Positions 54,239 through 63,979 of a stretch of DNA of 64,000 nt are shown here, piece by piece. The stretch is from Anaerosacchariphilus polymeriproducens (GTDB lineage: Bacteria; Bacillota; Clostridia; Lachnospirales; Lachnospiraceae). A program made the position numbers and the translations under genes. The stretch is from positions 124,001 through 188,000 of the forward strand of contig NZ_QRCT01000012.1 in the NCBI RefSeq assembly GCF_003363435.1, in the 5' to 3' direction. The notes below the pieces were generated by a model. The model did no database searches. It was given only the letters and a program-made list of their open reading frames with translations, and was not told the origin of the DNA. Every line of letters begins with the position of its first letter. Position 1 is the stretch's first letter.

Positions 54239-55666
54239 CTAAGGATTTTTGGGACGGTTTTTTGATTTGAGAAGAGTAAAAATAAACTCAGTACCTACCC
54301 CTTCTGTGCTGATTACATTAATATTTTCATTATGGGATTGGACAATTTCTTTCACGATTGAAAGGCCGAGTCCGGTCCCTTTCTTGTCTTTTCCACGAGA
54401 TAAGTCAGTTTTATAAAAACGTTCAAATATTTTCTTTAGACTGTCTTTCGGTATTCCAATACCGCTATCCTTTACAGACAGAAAGACTTTTTCATATTTA
54501 GTAGTAGTTTCAATTGTTATTACAGAGTTGTCATGACTGAATTTGATGGCATTGTCAATCAAATTGTAAAGTACCTGCTGGATTTTCCCCATATCAGCGG
54601 AAACATATAAAGTTTTATCGGCAAATAGAAGTTCGATAGATATCTTTTTCTTTTTGCAGGTGCCTTCAAAAGTTTCTGCCGTTTGTTTAATGATTCGGTT
54701 AATATCAAAATCAGTTATCTCTAACATATTCTTTTTGGAATCTATATTATTTAACGTTAATAAGCTTTGAGTTAACTTAGTAAGCCTTTCTGTTTCGTAC
54801 AAAACAGTATTCAGGTATTTTTCATGATATTCGGGTGGGATCGTGCCATCTGCGATTGCTTCAATATACCCTTTGATTGAAGTCAAAGGGGAACGGAAGT
54901 CATGAGAAATATTTGCTACAAATTTCTTCTGATAATCTTCTAAGGTATTTAATTCTTTTGCCATATAGCTAAGAGAAACCCCCAGATACCCCAATTCATC
55001 ATTTTTAGGGACTGGTAATTTGTATTCAAAATTCCCATCCGTATATTCTTTTGCAGCTTTGATTAGTCTTGTAAGTGGTAAGTAAATTTGCCAGAAAAAT
55101 ATAATAAATATGATAAGAGAGCACAGGAAAATAATACCATAAGTTATATATACTGTATTGACCAGTTCTGAAGCTGATCTATAGATACTGCTGATAGGGT
55201 AATGAATCACTAAATAATTTGCTATTTTATAATTTGATATTACCGGAACAGTGACACTTAACATACTTTTCTTAAAACTGTTATAATAATTTCCGATTTG
55301 ATACCAATTGCTTCCCTGAGCATTAGGATTAAAGTCTGAGATAATTGACATTGTGCTTGAAGTTTCACTGGGATTGGTATTTAAAATAATGGTTCCATTT
55401 GTTCCTAAAAACCAAATATCTGATTCCAGATAATCTGCTATAATTGAAAAGTGATATTTCAAATCGTCTTGTGTAACGTGTTTATTATAATAATTAATGA
55501 CATATTTACCTGCAATCAAATTAGCCTCTCGATAAAGAGCGTGTGCTTGTTTATTAATAAAGTACCGCTCAATTAACCGGGAAGAAAATGTGGAAACGGT
55601 TATAAATCCCAAAATTCCAAATATTATATATCCAATTATAAATTTCGGAAGAAGATTCCGTTTCAT
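54239..55666 (-). CDS. Sensor histidine kinase
   Basis: A 475-residue membrane kinase. Two helices (about 10-28 and 165-190) flank an extracytoplasmic sensor domain of about 135 residues; HAMP about 190-242; H-box FVANISHDFRSPLTSIKGY; N-box NLIDNAIKFSH; G-boxes DSGIGIPKDSL and GTGLGLSIVKEI. Coupled to its response regulator by a TAATG overlap. Target unknown; neighbour is mutS2. Confidence 0.93.
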   Translation of the reverse strand: MKRNLLPKFIIGYIIFGILGFITVSTFSSRLIERYFINKQAHALYREANLIAGKYVINYYNKHVTQDDLKYHFSIIADYLESDIWFLGTNGTIILNTNPSETSSTMSIISDFNPNAQGSNWYQIGNYYNSFKKSMLSVTVPVISNYKIANYLVIHYPISSIYRSASELVNTVYITYGIIFLCSLIIFIIFFWQIYLPLTRLIKAAKEYTDGNFEYKLPVPKNDELGYLGVSLSYMAKELNTLEDYQKKFVANISHDFRSPLTSIKGYIEAIADGTIPPEYHEKYLNTVLYETERLTKLTQSLLTLNNIDSKKNMLEITDFDINRIIKQTAETFEGTCKKKKISIELLFADKTLYVSADMGKIQQVLYNLIDNAIKFSHDNSVITIETTTKYEKVFLSVKDSGIGIPKDSLKKIFERFYKTDLSRGKDKKGTGLGLSIVKEIVQSHNENINVISTEGVGTEFIFTLLKSKNRPKNP

Positions 55667-56364
55667 TATTTCACCTCAAATTTGTATCCGATCCCCCATA
55701 CGGTAGAAATACTCCAATCGTGATGGTCCTTGATTTTTTCGCGGAGCCGCTTAATATGTACATCAACTGTCCGAGTATCGCCGATGTATTCATACCCCCA
55801 TATATGATCTAATAATTGTTCTCTTGTAAATACCTGATTGGGAGAAGATGCCAAAAAATATAAAAGTTCTAATTCTTTTGGCGGCATATCCACTACATTG
55901 CCAAAATAAATTACGGAATAATTTGTTTGATTCACTATCAAGTCAGGATATTCAACTAGTTTTGCCGCATGTGAAGATGGTGTAGATTTGTTAGGCTGAT
56001 ATCGCCTAAGAACAGCCTTTACCCGAGCTACTAGTTCTTTTGAATCAAAAGGTTTAATGATGTAATCATCCGCACCAAGTTCTAATCCTAGAACAGTATC
56101 AAAGATTTCTCCCTTTGCTGAAAGCATTATTATAGGTACTGTTGATTTGGCTCTTATTTCTCTGCATACCTGATAACCATCAATGCCCGGAAGCATCAAG
56201 TCTAATAGAATAAGGTTAGGCTGATACTGCTTAAAACAATCTAATGCTTCTTCTCCATCGTGTACCAAATAAGTATCGAAACATTCTTTTGTTAAATAGA
56301 GTGAAATTAATTCAGCAATATTTACATCGTCATCAACAATTAATATTTTTTGTTTATTTACCAT
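55666..56364 (-). CDS. OmpR/PhoB-family response regulator
   Basis: A 232-residue regulator. Receiver 1-120 with the acidic pocket VDDDVN, phosphoacceptor Asp55 (LLDLMLPGIDGYQ) and LSAK; winged helix 130-230 with VFTREQLLDHIWGYEYIGD and TRTVDVHIKRLREKI. Strong GGAGG site before ATG. Confidence 0.95.
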   Translation of the reverse strand: MVNKQKILIVDDDVNIAELISLYLTKECFDTYLVHDGEEALDCFKQYQPNLILLDLMLPGIDGYQVCREIRAKSTVPIIMLSAKGEIFDTVLGLELGADDYIIKPFDSKELVARVKAVLRRYQPNKSTPSSHAAKLVEYPDLIVNQTNYSVIYFGNVVDMPPKELELLYFLASSPNQVFTREQLLDHIWGYEYIGDTRTVDVHIKRLREKIKDHHDWSISTVWGIGYKFEVK

Positions 56365-56388
56365 TAGATTTCCTCCTTCATAAGTGGA

Positions 56389-58767
56389 TTAAGTAAACTC
56401 CACAATCGTTACCCCTGCTTCCCCTTCGCCAAAGGCACCAAGTCGAAATGACTTTACATATTTTAACCGTTTTAAATGTTTATGAACTGCGGCCCGCAAA
56501 GCTCCGGTTCCTTTACCATGGACAATTCTGACGGAAGGAACATGCGCCAGATAGGCATCATCTAAATATTTATCTAATAGTGCAATCGCTTCATCGGTAG
56601 TTTTTCCAATAAGATTTATCTCGGTAGAAATAGAAGCTGATTTTGACATTTTGATTTTGCCGGAACTTGATTTTTGAATATTTGGTCCCGTAATAGTTGG
56701 TTCGTCCAGGATGACCAGATCGCTGATATGAACACAAGAGCGAAGGATTCCCATTTGGACAAATAATTGTCCCTTGGCATCCGGCAGGCTGCTCACAGTT
56801 CCTTTTAAGTTTAAGCTTAAAACTTTAACAGAATCCCCTAATTTAAAATCAGATGGTTTATGATTTTTTTTGAAAGTCTGTTTGGTTTTATAGGCAAGTT
56901 TCTTTTCTGTGTCAGATAGTTTGCCCCGTAATTGATTACGAGCATTTTCCATATTTTTAGAAGCATCGGACTGCTGATTCATTTTATTGAAATTACGAAT
57001 GGTATTATCTGCATATTCTTTGGCTTCATTTAAAATGGCATATGCCTTTTCATTGGCTTCTCGCAATATTGTTTCTTTTTTGCTATTGAATTTCTCTTGT
57101 TTTTCTTCTAGCTTTTTCTTAAGCGTCTCTATTTCTTCTTTGTACTTTTGTATTTCTAAACGTTCATTCTCTATGGCTGTACGGCTTGTTTCCAAATCTG
57201 CGATTAAATCTTCCAGATTTTCAGTTTCTTCGCTTATCTTTGATTTTGCACTTTCAATAATAAAATCGGGTAAACCTAATTTGCTGGAGATGGCAAAAGC
57301 ATTACTTTTACCTGGGATACCTATTAATAAACGATATGTGGGACGCAGTGTCTCAACATCGAACTCGCAGCAAGCGTTTTCGACTCCCGGTGTAGAAAGA
57401 GCATATACCTTTAATTCGCTGTAATGAGTCGTAGCCATTGTACGGATCCCCATATTATGCAGATGGGAAAGTATAGCAGTAGCTAAAGCCGCCCCTTCCA
57501 CAGGATCGGTACCGGCACCTAGTTCATCAAATAAGACCAGTGATTTTTCATTTGCTTCTTTTAGAATCGTCACAATCTTTGTCATATGGGAAGAAAAGGT
57601 ACTCAGACTTTGTTCAATGCTTTGCTCATCCCCGATATCTGCATATATTTCTTCAAATACAGAAAGTTCAGAACGATCATTTGCAGGAATATGAAGTCCG
57701 GATTGTCCCATAAGTGTGAAAAGGCCGACTGTTTTTAACGAAACTGTTTTACCACCGGTATTTGGTCCGGTAACAATTAATAAATTGAATTCGTCACCAA
57801 GATGAATATCAATTGGGACAACGGTATGTTTATCTAAAAGAGGATGTCGTCCCTGACGGATACGGATGTATCCATGCTGATTGAAAATAGGCTTTGAGCC
57901 ATTATATAACTTTGCAAGCTGACCTCTTGCAAAAATAAAGTCCAAAGAAGTCAGTATATGAAAATTCTCTTCAATCGCTTCGATTTCTTCAGAAACCAAG
58001 GAACTTAAGGTTTTTAGTACAGCCTCAATTTCTTCTTGTTCTTTTAAGGTTAATTCCTTAATTTCATTGTTTAATTTCACAATGACCATTGGTTCTATAA
58101 AAATAGTAGAACCAGTGGATGACTGATCGTGTATCATACCCGGTACTTTGCTTCTGTGTTCTGCTTTAACAGGGAGACAATATCTCCCATTACGCATAGT
58201 AACAACTGCATCCTGTAGATACGTACGGGTGGTAGATTGATTTACCATAGAAGTTAATTGGGTATGGATACGGTCATTGATTAATTTCATGGAACGGCGT
58301 ATGTGCTTTAAGCCGGGGCTTGCATCATCACTGATTTCATTTTCAGACAAAATACATCTGCGGATTTCATTGGATATGGGAGTCAGCGGCTTTAATGAAC
58401 GAAACATATCATCTAACGAATCATCTTTAATATCTTCTCTATCTTTTTTTGAATAAGATCTTGCACGATTAGCAGCCTCTAATAAAGCTGCAATGTGTAA
58501 CAGCTCTTCAATCCCTATAGATCCTCCAAGCTCAAGATGACGTAGTGATTCACGAACGTCATAGGTCCCTGAAAAAGAGAGACTGCCCTTCTTGAATATT
58601 CTTGTAAGAGCATCTGCAGTTTCTTGTTGGGCATGTTGAATTTCCTCCAAATCTGTAGAGGGAATAAGGTTTTTACATAGTTCTTTGCCGGACTTTGAAG
58701 TGGCAAGATCTTTCAGTTGATTTATAATCTTATAAAACTCCAATGTTTGAAGTGATTTATTATTCAT
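56389..58767 (-). CDS. mutS2: Endonuclease MutS2
   Basis: A 792-residue MutS2. Clamp/lever region 1-290, ATPase with Walker A TGPNTGGKTVSLKT and VLFDELGAGTDPVEGAALA, a coiled coil (about 515-620), KOW-like segment, and the C-terminal Smr nuclease domain with SVRIVHGKGTGALRAAVHKHL. Roles known for the family: control of recombination and rescue of stalled ribosomes. 25 bp upstream of the response regulator gene. Confidence 0.95.
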   Translation of the reverse strand: MNNKSLQTLEFYKIINQLKDLATSKSGKELCKNLIPSTDLEEIQHAQQETADALTRIFKKGSLSFSGTYDVRESLRHLELGGSIGIEELLHIAALLEAANRARSYSKKDREDIKDDSLDDMFRSLKPLTPISNEIRRCILSENEISDDASPGLKHIRRSMKLINDRIHTQLTSMVNQSTTRTYLQDAVVTMRNGRYCLPVKAEHRSKVPGMIHDQSSTGSTIFIEPMVIVKLNNEIKELTLKEQEEIEAVLKTLSSLVSEEIEAIEENFHILTSLDFIFARGQLAKLYNGSKPIFNQHGYIRIRQGRHPLLDKHTVVPIDIHLGDEFNLLIVTGPNTGGKTVSLKTVGLFTLMGQSGLHIPANDRSELSVFEEIYADIGDEQSIEQSLSTFSSHMTKIVTILKEANEKSLVLFDELGAGTDPVEGAALATAILSHLHNMGIRTMATTHYSELKVYALSTPGVENACCEFDVETLRPTYRLLIGIPGKSNAFAISSKLGLPDFIIESAKSKISEETENLEDLIADLETSRTAIENERLEIQKYKEEIETLKKKLEEKQEKFNSKKETILREANEKAYAILNEAKEYADNTIRNFNKMNQQSDASKNMENARNQLRGKLSDTEKKLAYKTKQTFKKNHKPSDFKLGDSVKVLSLNLKGTVSSLPDAKGQLFVQMGILRSCVHISDLVILDEPTITGPNIQKSSSGKIKMSKSASISTEINLIGKTTDEAIALLDKYLDDAYLAHVPSVRIVHGKGTGALRAAVHKHLKRLKYVKSFRLGAFGEGEAGVTIVEFT

Positions 58768-59003
58768 AATAGTACTCCGTTTATCTAAATATTTATATTT
58801 TACATTTTACCCTATTCTCTTTGATAATACAAGAATTCATCTATTGCAAAATTTGCGGAAATATGATAAAAACTAGGGAGGGCTTAAATTTACATATATG
58901 ACATAGTTTGTTCACATGTTTTTGTTAAAATTGCTTTGTGCGTTGGACCTTTGGATATGCTTCAGATGAAAGGCAGGAGGCCTAAGAAAAGGAGATTGTT
59001 CTT

Positions 59004-60305
59004 ATGTCAGATAAGATAGAAAAGAATCAAGATGACACAGAAGGATTTGACTTTATACGAGAAAAGATAAAAGAAAAACCAATTAATAGGAAAAAGGTTT
59101 TGATAGGATTTGGTTTGAACCTTATATTTGCTATTGTCTTTGGTTTGGTAGCATGTACAACATTTCTGCTTGCTAAACCATACATTAATAAATTAATTAA
59201 CAAAACAGAAAATCCTACGATCAGTATACCGCAAGATAAAATGGATGATGAAATTACGGAAGAAACACCGGATCAGACCGAGCAGGAGAAATCTGTACCG
59301 GAACAAGTAATTATTACAAATACCCAACAATTGCAAACTGTGGATTATGAGAATCTGCAATCAGAAATTTATGATATCGGAGCTGAGGCCAACAGGTCAG
59401 TCGTGACCGTGACAGGTTTAAGAAAGGAAACGGATTTATTTGATGCAGCATATCAAAACGAGTTCAAGACTACTGGTGTGATAATAGCTGTTAATCAGCA
59501 TGAAATTTTAATTGTAACGGATAAAAGTATTGTTGAGAATATAGATTCCATCATTGTTACATTTTCAAATGATAAATGTGTAAATGCTGAGATAAAGAAG
59601 TATGATACAACTCTTGGAATTACAGTATTGAGGGTTCCGATGGAAAAAATATCAGAAGAAGTGAAAGAAGGCATTAAGGCTGCTACATTAGGAAATTCTT
59701 ATGTTGTAAGACAGGGAACAACAGTTATGGCAGTAGGTAATTTTTGTGGAACTACGCATGCAATAGCGCAAGGAAATGTAACAGCATCGAGTGGAAAAGT
59801 TTCAGTCGTGGATGCGAATCTTACAGTTCTATCCACTAATATTCCTGGCGATTCCAAATCAAGCGGAGTTTTGATCAATATGAAGGGAGAAGTAATCGGA
59901 CTCATTTTGAAAAATTATTCTGCCCTAAACTCAGGCAATACAACGGCAGCGGTATCAATATCTGATTTGAAGGCGTATATTGAGTGCTTATCAAATGGTC
60001 AGGATGTTCCACGTTTAGGAATATCTGCACTCACAGTCTCTGAAGAAGCAGAGCATCAATATCAAGTGACGAAAGGAGTCTATGTTTCTGATGTAGCACT
60101 TGATTCTCCGTCAATGATAGCTGGTGTTCAAAGAGGAGACGTCATAATTAAATTTAATGGTGAAAAAATTTTAAATATGAACCACTATAAGGAAGCATTA
60201 TTTAAGTGTCCGCTGGAAGGGCAGGCCAAAATCACAGTAATGCGGTATGGTCCCGAAGGCAGTACACAAATTGAATGCAATGCAATAGTAAAAGCGTTAA
60301 AATAA
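59004..60305 (+). CDS. Membrane HtrA/DegP-like protein with degenerate protease site
   Basis: A 433-residue type II membrane protein: helix about 32-57 (VLIGFGLNLIFAIVFGLVA), acidic linker, trypsin-fold domain about 115-320 and a PDZ domain about 335-425 (KGVYVSDVALDSPSMIAGVQ, RGDVIIKFNGE). In HtrA proteins the His lies in LTNNHV; here the aligned segment is ILIVTDKSIV. The Asp motif (TDLAVL) reads TTLGITVL. The GNSGGPL serine loop reads DSKSSGVL. At least His and Asp are gone, so it is probably a non-catalytic chaperone or scaffold. Confidence 0.82.
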   Translation: MSDKIEKNQDDTEGFDFIREKIKEKPINRKKVLIGFGLNLIFAIVFGLVACTTFLLAKPYINKLINKTENPTISIPQDKMDDEITEETPDQTEQEKSVPEQVIITNTQQLQTVDYENLQSEIYDIGAEANRSVVTVTGLRKETDLFDAAYQNEFKTTGVIIAVNQHEILIVTDKSIVENIDSIIVTFSNDKCVNAEIKKYDTTLGITVLRVPMEKISEEVKEGIKAATLGNSYVVRQGTTVMAVGNFCGTTHAIAQGNVTASSGKVSVVDANLTVLSTNIPGDSKSSGVLINMKGEVIGLILKNYSALNSGNTTAAVSISDLKAYIECLSNGQDVPRLGISALTVSEEAEHQYQVTKGVYVSDVALDSPSMIAGVQRGDVIIKFNGEKILNMNHYKEALFKCPLEGQAKITVMRYGPEGSTQIECNAIVKALK

Positions 60306-60322
60306 AACATCAAAGAAAGGTT

Positions 60323-60356
60323 TAAAGAGCTGTTACATTTGCTGTGACAGCTTTTA
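60323..60356 (+). terminator. Hairpin between the HtrA-like gene and yhaM
   Basis: AGCTGTTACA pairs with TGTGACAGCT around a short loop, then TTTT and A-rich DNA. Likely terminator or partial terminator; yhaM starts 14 nt further on. Confidence 0.6.
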
Positions 60357-60369
60357 AAAGAGTAAAAAT

Positions 60370-61320
60370 ATGAAATACATAGAAACGTTACGTGAAGGCG
60401 AGAGAGTCAGTAATATTTATCTGTGCAAATCAAAACAGACTGCATTGACAAAAAACGGAAAACCATATGAAAATCTAATATTACAAGACAAAACAGGAAC
60501 CATCGATGCAAAGATCTGGGATCCTAATTCACAAGGAATCGATGATTTTGATTCTCTAGATTACATTGATGTAGTTGCGGATGTCACAACATTTCAAGGT
60601 GCATCACAACTTAATGTCAAAAGGGTACGAAAAGTGCAAGAGGGAGAATATGACCCGAAAGATTATCTTCCTGTAAGTGAAAAAAATATTGATGAAATGA
60701 TGAGCGAACTGACTCAGTATATTCAATCAATTAAGAATCCATATTTAAAAGAATTATTAGCAAGCTTTTTTGTGAAGGATACCGATTTTATAAAGCGTTT
60801 TAAATTTCATTCAGCAGCCAAAAGTGTTCATCATGGTTTCGTTGGAGGTCTGCTGGAGCATACCTTAAATGTGACTAAGATATGTGATTTTTTTGCAGGA
60901 ATGTATCCATTGATTCAAAGAGATTTATTGTTGGCGGCAGCAATCTTTCATGACATTGGAAAACTTGAGGAACTTTCAGTGTTCCCGGAAAATGATTATA
61001 CGGATGAAGGACAGTTGTTAGGGCATATTATGATTGGAGCTGAAATGGTTGGCGAACGGATTCGCACAATAAATGATTTTCCGAAAAAAATTTCAAACGA
61101 ATTAAAACATTGTATTCTTGCTCACCATGGAGAACTGGAATACGGTTCTCCCAAAAAACCGGCACTTATGGAAGCGATAGCTTTAAGCTTTGCAGACAAT
61201 ACGGACGCCAAAATTCAGACGATGAAAGAAGTATTTAGTACGGTGCCACAGGGAAATACAGAGTGGCAAGGTTACAATCGTTTATTTGAATCTAATATTC
61301 GAAAAACGAGTGAGGTTTAA
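60370..61320 (+). CDS. yhaM: 3'-5' exoribonuclease YhaM-type
   Basis: A 316-residue protein with an N-terminal OB fold (residues 1-100) and HD domain (about 140-310): HHGFVGGLLEHTLNVTK, AAAIFHDIGKLEEL, ILAHHGELEYG. YhaM degrades RNA and single-stranded DNA in Bacillus. The ATG lacks a clear Shine-Dalgarno (only AAGAG). Coupled closely to the next gene. Confidence 0.88.
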   Translation: MKYIETLREGERVSNIYLCKSKQTALTKNGKPYENLILQDKTGTIDAKIWDPNSQGIDDFDSLDYIDVVADVTTFQGASQLNVKRVRKVQEGEYDPKDYLPVSEKNIDEMMSELTQYIQSIKNPYLKELLASFFVKDTDFIKRFKFHSAAKSVHHGFVGGLLEHTLNVTKICDFFAGMYPLIQRDLLLAAAIFHDIGKLEELSVFPENDYTDEGQLLGHIMIGAEMVGERIRTINDFPKKISNELKHCILAHHGELEYGSPKKPALMEAIALSFADNTDAKIQTMKEVFSTVPQGNTEWQGYNRLFESNIRKTSEV

Positions 61321-61323
61321 TCA

Positions 61324-62682
61324 ATGAAGAAAAATGATCTTGTTCAGGTAAGAATTGAAGACATGGGAGTTAATGGCGAAGGCATCGGGAAAATCGATGG
61401 CTTCGCTTTATTTGTCAAAGATGCTGTTATCGGTGACTTGGTAGAAGTTAAGATTATGAAACCCAAGAAAAATTATGCGTATGCCAGACTGGAAAGAATC
61501 CTAGAACCATCTCCTCATAGAGTAGAACCTTTATGTAAAATGCATCGTCAGTGTGGAGGATGTCAGATTCAAGTTCTGGATTATCAGGAACAATTACGGT
61601 TCAAAGAAAATAAGGTGAAAAATCATCTAAAAAGAATAGGCGGCTTTGCTGATATTTCAGTACTTCCCATAATAGGAATGGAGACACCTTATTATTACCG
61701 AAACAAGGCGCAGTTTCCTTTTGGTACAGATAAAGCGGGGAATCCGATTACCGGTTTCTATGCAGGCAGGACTCATTCCATCATTCCGAATACCCAATGT
61801 TATCTGGGAGTTGACAAAAATCAAATCATTCTTGAAAAAATTTTAGACTATATGAAACAAAATCATGTAAAAGCCTATGACGAAGTTAGTGGATCAGGGC
61901 TTATTCGCCATGTACTGATTCGTGTTGGTTTTGTAACGAAAGAAATTATGGTATGTCTTGTTATTAACGGAAGGAATCTTCCCCAAACGGATAAGTTGGT
62001 AAAAAGTTTGTGTGAGATAGAAGGAATGACGAGTATATCATTGAATGTGAATCAAGAGAAGACGAATGTAATATTGGGTCAGGAACTGATTTACTTATGG
62101 GGTGAAGATTATATCACCGACTTTATTGGTGACATTAAATATCAAATTTCTCCGCTTTCCTTTTATCAGGTAAACCCGGTTCAAACGGAAAAGTTATATA
62201 AAAGCGCCTTGGAATATGCAGGTTTGACTGGAAAAGAGACGGTTTGGGATTTGTATTGCGGAATCGGAACGATATCCTTATTCCTTGCACAACGGGCAAA
62301 GGAAGTCTATGGCGTTGAGCTGGTACCGCAAGCGATTGAGGACGCAAGGAAAAATGCAGCCTTAAATGGAATTGATAATGTGAAGTTTTTTGTTGGAAAG
62401 GCAGAGGAAGTGCTCCCGGAACAATATGAGACTAATTATGTGTATGCGGATGTTATCGTTGTCGATCCACCGCGTAAGGGCTGCGACGAGACTTTGCTGA
62501 ATACGATTGTACAAATGCAGCCGCTGCGTGTGGTTTATGTAAGTTGCGATAGCGCTACGTTAGCAAGAGATTTACGGTATTTGGTGGATCGAGGGTATGA
62601 GTTAAAGAGGGTTCAGCCAGTGGATATGTTTCCGGCGACGGTGCACGTTGAAACGGTATGTTTGCTGTCAAAGGTGAAATAA
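61324..62682 (+). CDS. 23S rRNA (uracil-5-)-methyltransferase, RumA/RlmD type
   Basis: A 452-residue SAM methyltransferase: TRAM domain 1-60 (VRIEDMGVNGEGIGKIDGF), [4Fe-4S] cysteines in LCKMHRQCGGCQIQ with a fourth (QCYLG), SAM motif WDLYCGIGTISLF, VDPPRKGCDE and the catalytic Cys in VYVSCDSATLARDL. Firmicutes RlmCD-like enzymes modify U747 and/or U1939. The RBS overlaps the yhaM stop. Confidence 0.92.
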   Translation: MKKNDLVQVRIEDMGVNGEGIGKIDGFALFVKDAVIGDLVEVKIMKPKKNYAYARLERILEPSPHRVEPLCKMHRQCGGCQIQVLDYQEQLRFKENKVKNHLKRIGGFADISVLPIIGMETPYYYRNKAQFPFGTDKAGNPITGFYAGRTHSIIPNTQCYLGVDKNQIILEKILDYMKQNHVKAYDEVSGSGLIRHVLIRVGFVTKEIMVCLVINGRNLPQTDKLVKSLCEIEGMTSISLNVNQEKTNVILGQELIYLWGEDYITDFIGDIKYQISPLSFYQVNPVQTEKLYKSALEYAGLTGKETVWDLYCGIGTISLFLAQRAKEVYGVELVPQAIEDARKNAALNGIDNVKFFVGKAEEVLPEQYETNYVYADVIVVDPPRKGCDETLLNTIVQMQPLRVVYVSCDSATLARDLRYLVDRGYELKRVQPVDMFPATVHVETVCLLSKVK

Positions 62683-62781
62683 TAAAGGCTTTTCAGACTT
62701 CGAGTGGGGTGTAGAAAGGTTGAGTTTAAGCGGAATAGCAGGGGGTAATGCGCAATGTCATTAAGTTAAGATGACTAATTA

Positions 62782-62819
62782 AGATCTCTATATCAGAAAT
62801 GGTATGGGGGTCTTTTTTT
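62782..62819 (+). terminator. Intrinsic terminator after the methyltransferase gene
   Basis: AGATCTCTATATCA pairs through G-U wobbles with TGGTATGGGGGTCT, then seven T. It closes the yhaM-methyltransferase unit. Confidence 0.75.
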
Positions 62820-62852
62820 GTAAAAATAGTTGACATTATGATTCAAATGTGC

Positions 62853-62927
62853 GGCAGCTCTCGTTACTGATTAATTTAATAAGTTGCGAGAGCTGCCCTT
62901 GTAATTAAGAAACAGCTTAATTGCAAG
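62853..62927 (+). repeat. Two consecutive hairpins before the transposase fragment
   Basis: GGCAGCTCTCG (62853-62863) and CGAGAGCTGCC (62887-62897) form a perfect 11-bp stem. CTTGTAATTAAG (62898-62909) and CTTAATTGCAAG (62916-62927) form an 11/12 stem that abuts the GGAGG of the transposase gene. Probably part of the left end of the IS, shielding it from read-through or limiting transposase translation. Confidence 0.65.
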
Positions 62928-62939
62928 GAGGAATACATT

Positions 62940-63185
62940 ATGTCAGACTTTATTGAAACTACTACAAAGTCACTTGAAACAGTGATATCAGAAATAGCAG
63001 ATAATCCGTCACTTTTTCTTAGAAATCCCAGTGCTGATTTTTCAAGAAAAAGAAAAATAGATTTTAAAACTTTGATTGGAATAACTATGAATTCTGGGGG
63101 CTACACAATGAGTAAAGAATTACTACTGATTGGGAGTTGTGAAGATTTCTGGTCGGCTTTTTTAGTGAAGTTGTTCAGATGGTAA
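62940..63185 (+). pseudogene. Truncated IS4-like transposase
   Basis: The first ~59 residues match the N-terminus of IS4-type transposases (NPSLFLRNPSADFSRKRKID, FKTLIGITMNSGGYTMSKELL). After ELL the frame runs into unrelated residues and stops at 63185; the DDE catalytic domain is missing. It has a strong AAGGAGG. Residue of a deleted insertion sequence. Confidence 0.7.
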
Positions 63186-63194
63186 AATAGCAGT

Positions 63195-63979
63195 ATGGGA
63201 ACACTATGGACATATTTATATAATTCACAGCAAAAAGTAGAATTGTTACCTGATAAAGACGGATATTATCTAATCAATGGAAATAAAGTGAGAGCAGATG
63301 AATTGGTGGTAGCACCATTTAAGAATACAATTTTGAAGGAATCTACTCGATTCTACTTGGTTCCTCCAAATTTTCCAGAACCGCATACCTTAGAGATTTG
63401 TCAAAAAAAATTAAACAATTATGAGATTTCAAAGACAACCATCAAATATTATTAATATTCTAAAGTATATGTCTGTGGATATAGAAGCATTAAGAATAAG
63501 TTTTAATATTAATAATGTGACAGGCAAGGTTGATTTTACCATTAGCGTCAATGAAAATGAAGCTAAAAGCATTGAGGATATTGTGATAGCAAATAAAAAA
63601 TCAGATGAGGTTATTTCTTTTTGGGAAAAAGTGTTGGAATTAGAAAGATTTTTTGGAGTGAAATTTATTCCAGATAAAGAAGTAACAATCGAACTTCTAA
63701 ATTCAGTAGAGGGTAGGCCGTACAAAAAATACGAAACTTACGAGAATGTATCTTTATCAGGTTGTTGGAATTTTTAATGCAATAGTTGTTGAACAAACAT
63801 TAGCGGCAGATGAAGAATTAAGTGATTTTCATATAAAGTTAAAGGGAAAAGAAGGAGATAAAATGTATTCTGGTAATATGCTTTTTCAGAATGAAAAAGA
63901 TATGGAAAAATATAGAGCACGGGAAGGGCATATAGAAGAATTACAGAAAGCAGAAGAGATTGATTTTTATACAAAATAA
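63195..63979 (+). pseudogene. Gene of unknown function broken by frameshifts
   Basis: Three overlapping frames read on in order: 63195-63455 (LLPDKDGYYLINGNKVRADE, LVPPNFPEPHTLEICQ), 63421-63777 (SVDIEALRISFNINNVTG, ISFWEKVLELERFFGVKF) and 63746-63979 (FNAIVVEQTLAADEELSDF, EDMEKYRAREGHIEELQKAE). None of the internal ATGs has a ribosome binding site. The frame changes lie near the A8 run at 63403-63410 or the sequence just after it, and near 63770. It resembles one disrupted ~255-residue gene, 5'-truncated by the IS remnant. No family recognised. Confidence 0.5.
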
